Below, in pieces: positions 6,163-8,995 of a stretch of 8,995 nucleotides of DNA. The position numbers and the translations under genes were made by a program. The stretch lies in the NCBI GenBank assembly GCA_021827245.1, contig JAKAWN010000287.1, forward strand, positions 1 through 8,995, read 5' to 3'. The notes below the pieces were generated by a model. It was not told the origin of the DNA. It saw only the letters and a program-made list of their open reading frames with translations, and searched no databases. The stretch comes from Acidobacteriota bacterium (GTDB lineage: Bacteria; Acidobacteriota; Terriglobia; UBA7540). Position 1 is the first letter of the stretch; each line of letters begins with the position of its first letter.

Positions 6163-6930
6163 CTACAACCTATTGATCACGCTGGCCAGGTATCCTGCGC
6201 CGAAGCCGTTGTCGATGTTGACGGTGGCGACGTTGGAAGCGCAACTGTTCAGCATGCCGAGCAGTGCCGCGACGCCGCGGAAGCTTGCACCATAGCCGAT
6301 ACTGGTGGGAACGGCGATCACCGGTACGCTGACCATGCCGGCCACCACGCTGGGCAGCGCGCCTTCCATGCCGGCCACGACAATAATGATGCGGGCGCTG
6401 CGCAGTTGCTTGCTTTCGCTCAAAATGCGATGGATGTTGGCCACACCGACGTCGTAAATAAACTCGACGCGGTTGCCCATTACCTCCGCCGTCACCTGGG
6501 CTTCTTCCGCCACGGGAATGTCTGAGGTACCCGCGCTGACCACCAAAACCTTGCCCTTGCCGCGGATCTTGAGGTCGCGCCGGATGGAAATCGCGCCAGA
6601 GAGAGCATGGAACCGGGTGCGCTTGTCGAGCGGCTTAATCAGTTCACACAACTCCTCATTGCCCCGCGTGATCAGGATGTTGTGTTTATTGCGCAGCATG
6701 CCTTGAACGATTCCCACGACGTGTTCAGGCGATTTGCCGCGCGCGAAGATGACTTCCGGGAATCCCTGCCGCAGCGATCGATGATGATCAATGCGCGCGT
6801 AACCAATGTCCTCAAAGGGAAGGTTGCGCAGGCGGTCAACGGCTGATTCCACGCTCAGCTTTCCGCTGCGGACCTGCATAAGCATTGCTGTAATTTCTTC
6901 CGGTGACATTCCCCCACCACTCTCTGCCAT
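6163..6930 (-). CDS. larB: LarB: pyridinium-3,5-biscarboxylate mononucleotide synthase (nickel-pincer cofactor synthesis)
   Basis: LarB carboxylates and hydrolyses nicotinate adenine dinucleotide to pyridinium-3,5-biscarboxylic acid mononucleotide, the first step toward the nickel-pincer nucleotide of lactate racemase-type (LarA) enzymes. The 255-residue protein has the family's N-terminal helical part with [20 protein letters not shown] (37-56) and a C-terminal PurE-like domain with [15 protein letters not shown] (130-144), [15 protein letters not shown] (185-199) and the segment NSCASN, whose C230 corresponds to the cysteine (Cys221 in Lactobacillus LarB) that binds the nicotinate ring. The ATG at 6930 lacks a clear ribosome site; an ATG at 6909 giving [10 protein letters not shown] would match the usual LarB start. 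Older annotations call such proteins AIR carboxylase because of the PurE fold. LarA, LarC and LarE are not in the window. It is divergent from the UbiX gene and convergent with purB. Confidence 0.93.
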   Translation of the reverse strand: MAESGGGMSPEEITAMLMQVRSGKLSVESAVDRLRNLPFEDIGYARIDHHRSLRQGFPEVIFARGKSPEHVVGIVQGMLRNKHNILITRGNEELCELIKPLDKRTRFHALSGAISIRRDLKIRGKGKVLVVSAGTSDIPVAEEAQVTAEVMGNRVEFIYDVGVANIHRILSESKQLRSARIIIVVAGMEGALPSVVAGMVSVPVIAVPTSIGYGASFRGVAALLGMLNSCASNVATVNIDNGFGAGYLASVINRL

Positions 6931-7032
6931 CTTGCTGAAGAAGGCTTTTTAGATTGACCCGACACTCCCAGGCTTCCAGCCGGAGCAAATCCGTCGCCGC
7001 GAGGTAACCTGCATGCCAGCTCGAATGTTAAA

Positions 7033-7038
7033 AGTATA
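7033..7038 (-). promoter_or_regulatory. possible -10 box for larB
   Basis: On the minus strand TATACT (5 of 6 matches to consensus) lies about 100 bp upstream of the larB start, in the divergent spacer shared with the UbiX gene. No good -35 box is seen at 16-18 bp, so the call is weak. The resulting leader of about 95 nt shows no riboswitch that I recognise. Confidence 0.22.
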
Positions 7039-7103
7039 GCAAACGAACAGGGGGCAACGGGTCTTCTTGACTTTATTGAAACGGCTGGCGGAGAATGCCT
7101 TCG

Positions 7104-7760
7104 ATGGCTTCCAGGCCGCTTCCAGATCCCCAAACGGTGGTTATCGGCGTCACCGGCGCCAGCGGCGCAGTGTTTGCGCGCCGCATGCTCCAGATGCTGG
7201 AGTCCGATGAACGCGTGGGGAAAATCCACCTGGTCATCTCGGGCGCAGGCCTCAAAGTGCTGCGCGAGGAACTGGCGATGGACGTTTCAAAAAGCTCATC
7301 GATTCCCGAGGCCCTCGCCGGCCGTCCCGCTCCCAAAACGCAATACCTGCTCGATTCGGATATCGGCGCCTGCATCGCAAGCGGTTCCTATCGTGTGGAC
7401 GGCATGGCGATTATTCCTTGCAGCACGGGATGCCTGGCGCAGATTGCGCATGGCATTTCGTCGACGCTTATCGAGCGCGCCGCGGACGTTTGCCTGAAAG
7501 AACATCGAACCCTGATTCTTGCCGTGCGCGATACGCCTCTGAGTCGCGTACATTTGCGCAACATGCTGCTGGCGCATGAAGCGGGCGCTGAAATCTTCCC
7601 GATCATGCCGGCTTTCTACCATCGGCCACAAAGCATCGACGATCTCGTCACTCAGTTCTGCTGCCGTGTGCTCGCACATTTGCATCTCGAGCAGGTGGGT
7701 CAGTTCCGGTGGAAAGGTGAAGAGGCTCGTCAACCAGATCCCGGGAATAAAATTCCTTGA
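7104..7760 (+). CDS. ubiX: UbiX-family flavin prenyltransferase
   Basis: UbiX joins a dimethylallyl group to FMN, making prenylated FMN for UbiD-type decarboxylases. The start at 7104 gives 218 residues; GGAGA (7090-7094) is 9 nt from it but only touches the alternative ATG at 7095, which would add three residues. Family motifs, numbered from 7104: the Rossmann-like GVTGASGA (15-22) with the FMN-site serine S20; IIPCSTGCLAQIAHGISSTL (103-122); IERAADVCLKEHR (123-135); and MPAFYHRPQSIDDLV (168-182) with Y172. The usual R-E-(T/A)-P active-site motif reads R-D-T-P here (D143), a conservative but unusual replacement of the Glu described as catalytic (E140 in Pseudomonas UbiX). No UbiD gene is nearby. 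The stop overlaps the VKOR start as TGATG, implying translational coupling. The protein should be cytosolic and dodecameric like its family. Confidence 0.93.
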   Translation: MASRPLPDPQTVVIGVTGASGAVFARRMLQMLESDERVGKIHLVISGAGLKVLREELAMDVSKSSSIPEALAGRPAPKTQYLLDSDIGACIASGSYRVDGMAIIPCSTGCLAQIAHGISSTLIERAADVCLKEHRTLILAVRDTPLSRVHLRNMLLAHEAGAEIFPIMPAFYHRPQSIDDLVTQFCCRVLAHLHLEQVGQFRWKGEEARQPDPGNKIP

Positions 7761-8209
7761 TGTTGCGCGGAGCGGTGATCGCGTTGTCGCTTGCCGGGCT
7801 TGCTGATGCCCTCTATTTCACCTTTGCCTATTATGGCCGGATCAGGAAAGCGCGCTGGGTACCCCAGGTTCTCTGCGCGCGCGAAGGATCAAGCTGTGTG
7901 ACCGTTGTGCGCACGCCTTACGGCAGCGTCTTCGGAGTGCCCAATTCCCTGCTCGGCATCATCTATTACACGCTGCTGATCATTTGGGCCGTGGCCGGGC
8001 AGTCAAGGGTTTTCGGTTTCCAACTTGGCATGACATTTTATTCCATCACATTCACCGGTCTCCTCATTGCGGCAAGTGCCGTCACTGTGGCTCTGGGTTT
8101 TTACCTGGTTTATGCTCTGCGCCGGATTTTGCATACGGATTGCCCATTCTGCTACGTGGCTCACGGAATTAACCTGATGCTGCTGGTTTTAATGGTTCTT
8201 GCGAGGTAA
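7760..8209 (+). CDS. vitamin K epoxide reductase (VKOR) family membrane protein
   Basis: Bacterial VKOR homologues reoxidise a DsbA-like thioredoxin partner in the periplasm and pass the electrons to a quinone, replacing DsbB. This 149-residue protein is mostly hydrophobic, with helices at about 3-23, 62-80, 90-116 and 132-147. The four redox cysteines are present: the loop pair C39 and C46 (seven apart) and the membrane C128-P-F-C131 motif. The sequence between, SVFGVPNSLLGIIYYTLL (56-73), fits the conserved Ser/Gly quinone-site region. It is the single-domain type, without the C-terminal thioredoxin fusion found in cyanobacteria, and no separate thioredoxin-fold partner lies in the window. 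The ATG at 7760 shares its A with the UbiX stop codon (TGATG), with GGGAA at 7743-7747 as a distant ribosome site. A TTG one codon earlier is less likely. Confidence 0.93.
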   Translation: MLRGAVIALSLAGLADALYFTFAYYGRIRKARWVPQVLCAREGSSCVTVVRTPYGSVFGVPNSLLGIIYYTLLIIWAVAGQSRVFGFQLGMTFYSITFTGLLIAASAVTVALGFYLVYALRRILHTDCPFCYVAHGINLMLLVLMVLAR

Positions 8210-8257
8210 AATGAGGTTGCCTGGACCGGCAAAGGACGTGGCGAACAGTAGAGTTGT

Positions 8258-8305
8258 GAGGCAGCAGAACGCCTCCGAGCAAGGTGAAAGTTTTTCTTTT
8301 CTTTA
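8258..8305 (+). terminator. possible weak terminator after the ubiX-VKOR pair
   Basis: GAGGC (8258-8262) and GCCTC (8271-8275) form a 5-bp stem with an 8-base loop. A pyrimidine-rich run of T with single C (8291-8304) follows after 15 bases, which is farther than in a classical intrinsic terminator. It lies just before the tRNA promoter. Confidence 0.25.
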
Positions 8306-8310
8306 GCCTA

Positions 8311-8339
8311 TTGCAATTCTGAGCCCGAATATCTATAAT
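8311..8339 (+). promoter_or_regulatory. sigma70-like promoter of the tRNA cluster
   Basis: TTGCAA (8311-8316, 4 of 6 matches) and a perfect TATAAT (8334-8339) are separated by exactly 17 bp. Transcription would start near 8346, a few bases before the mature 5' end of tRNA-Thr at 8355. This probably drives the whole tRNA cluster and perhaps the gene that follows. Confidence 0.7.
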
Positions 8340-8354
8340 TGAAAGTTTGTGGCC

Positions 8355-8430
8355 GCTGGCGTAGCTCAGCTGGTAGAGCATCTGATTTGTAATCAGAGGG
8401 TCGGGGGTTCGAATCCCTTCGCCAGCTCCA
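8355..8430 (+). tRNA. tRNA-Thr(TGT)
   Basis: A 76-base cloverleaf with acceptor stem GCTGGCG/CGCCAGC, anticodon stem TCTGA/TCAGA, loop TTTGTAA with anticodon TGT at 8388-8390, a GGTTCGAATCC T arm and an encoded CCA at 8428-8430. It is the first member of the cluster and decodes ACA and related Thr codons. Confidence 0.97.
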
Positions 8431-8506
8431 AGCTGAGACGGTTGCGGTGCCGGGTCGGCAAGGAATATTGGCTGGTGCAAGGCGTGCAGGGCCGGGCAAA
8501 GCGGGT

Positions 8507-8512
8507 TATAAT
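8507..8512 (+). promoter_or_regulatory. possible internal -10 box upstream of tRNA-Tyr
   Basis: A perfect TATAAT lies in the 216 bp spacer between tRNA-Thr and tRNA-Tyr. The sequence 17 bp upstream (GTGCAG) is a poor -35 box. It may add transcription of the last three tRNAs, or be chance. Confidence 0.28.
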
Positions 8513-8613
8513 TTGTATTGCGCCCTGAGGGTCGTGAGCGCCTAGACCTTGATTAACGTCATTCGAGGCAAGGGTTCTCCGGAATCCGGCAAGTACCTGC
8601 TGCGGAACAAGGA

Positions 8614-8630
8614 GCCCCGAGTATCGGGGC
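8614..8630 (+). other. hairpin in the tRNA-Thr/tRNA-Tyr spacer
   Basis: GCCCCGA (8614-8620) and TCGGGGC (8624-8630) form a perfect 7-bp stem closed by a GTA triloop, 16 bases before tRNA-Tyr. No T run follows, so it is more likely a processing or spacer structure than a terminator. Confidence 0.4.
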
Positions 8631-8646
8631 AGCCGGGACAAGCTTC

Positions 8647-8735
8647 GGACAGGTGGCCGAGTGGCTAAAGGCAGCAGGCTGTAAACCTGCCGCTCCTTGC
8701 GAGCTACGGGGGTTCGAATCCTCCCCTGTCCACCA
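8647..8735 (+). tRNA. tRNA-Tyr(GTA)
   Basis: An 89-base class II tRNA with acceptor stem GGACAGG/CCTGTCC, anticodon stem GCAGG/CCTGC, loop CTGTAAA with anticodon GTA at 8681-8683, a long variable arm, GGTTCGAATCC T arm and an encoded CCA at 8733-8735. Confidence 0.97.
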
Positions 8736-8807
8736 GCTTCGCAAGGCTAAAGGGTGCGCCGGCTAACGTTCCGAGGGTCGGTGCAGGTCGATCACGCGTG
8801 TTGCGAG

Positions 8808-8882
8808 GCGGGAGTAACTCAGTGGTAGAGTCACAGCCTTCCAAGCTGTTGGTCGCGGGTTCGATCCCCGTCTCCCGCTCCA
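8808..8882 (+). tRNA. tRNA-Gly(TCC)
   Basis: A 75-base cloverleaf with acceptor stem GCGGGAG/CTCCCGC, anticodon stem ACAGC/GCTGT, loop CTTCCAA with anticodon TCC at 8840-8842, GGGTTCGATCCCC T arm and an encoded CCA at 8880-8882. Confidence 0.97.
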
Positions 8883-8961
8883 AATCTGACATGGAGCAGC
8901 CGTTTCAACAGCCCAGTTAGGACGATGAATGCCGCCGGTGGAGGGCGGAATAATGTCTTGT

Positions 8962-8995
8962 GCCGATGTAGCTCAGTTGGTAGAGCACGTCCTTG
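8962..8995 (+). tRNA. tRNA-Thr (probably GGT), 5' portion, cut by the right window edge
   Basis: It begins GCCGATGTAGCTCAGTTGG and runs through the D arm into the anticodon stem CGTCC (8988-8992) and loop TTG; the last base, G8995, is anticodon position 34. The sequence and its place after tRNA-Gly match tRNA-Thr(GGT). The other two anticodon bases are outside the window, so the identity is inferred. Confidence 0.88.

Noticed and set aside
6931..7025. Riboswitch in the larB leader
   Set aside because: A leader of about 95 nt is possible, but I could not match it to any riboswitch consensus and the promoter itself is weak.
8211..8306. 31-codon reading frame starting one base after the VKOR stop, with GAGG before its ATG
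   Set aside because: Low-complexity, unrecognisable product that runs into the T-rich tract and a terminator-like hairpin; the ribosome-site match is part of the VKOR 3' end. Probably chance.
8169..8892. Several 60-100 codon minus-strand frames across the tRNA cluster, with phrases such as GAGEGIRTPDPL or RETGIEPATNSL
   Set aside because: These are the well-known spurious translations of antisense tRNA genes that pollute protein databases, not real proteins.

Overview
The window looks like core chromosome of a moderately GC-rich, free-living bacterium, most probably an Acidobacteriota (inferred from the gene mix and protein style; there is no rRNA here to prove it). Shine-Dalgarno sites are ordinary, CCA is encoded in the complete tRNA genes, and several promoters look sigma70-like. 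No phage, transposase or CRISPR signature was seen.

Layout from left to right: the 5' part of a leftward tRNA-Ile(GAT) with its own promoter (1-143); a rightward M16B zinc peptidase (336-1604); a compact regulatory cluster of a three-helix membrane protein of unknown function, an ECF-type sigma factor and a zinc-finger anti-sigma-like membrane protein (1873-3441), the last two overlapping by ATGA; a YycJ/WalJ-type metallo-beta-lactamase-fold hydrolase (3556-4335); a 208 bp intergenic segment bounded by inverted copies of a GATTACRC-type repeat and holding a terminator-like hairpin; purB (4544-5839); a 323 bp convergent intergenic region rich in long inverted repeats; leftward larB (6163-6930); then, divergently, a UbiX-type flavin prenyltransferase overlapping a VKOR-family membrane protein by TGATG (7104-8209); and finally a tRNA cluster Thr(TGT)-Tyr(GTA)-Gly(TCC)-Thr (8355 to the right edge) behind a strong sigma70-like promoter.

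How the genes fit together: the sigma/anti-sigma pair with its upstream membrane protein is probably one signal-transduction unit. UbiX makes prenylated FMN for UbiD-type decarboxylases, which in many bacteria serve quinone synthesis, and VKOR proteins pass electrons from disulfide formation to quinones, so their coupling may reflect a shared quinone link. PurB is a purine-synthesis enzyme. LarB belongs to the PurE-like fold but makes the first intermediate of the nickel-pincer cofactor; its partners LarC and LarE are not in view. The tRNA order is that of the well-known thrU-tyrU-glyT-thrT-tufB operon, so an EF-Tu gene is expected just beyond the right edge.

No clearly new system stands out. 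The best candidates for a closer look are the structured convergent region at 5840-6162, the inverted repeat unit upstream of purB, the Glu-to-Asp change in the UbiX active-site motif, and the free-standing tRNA-Ile.
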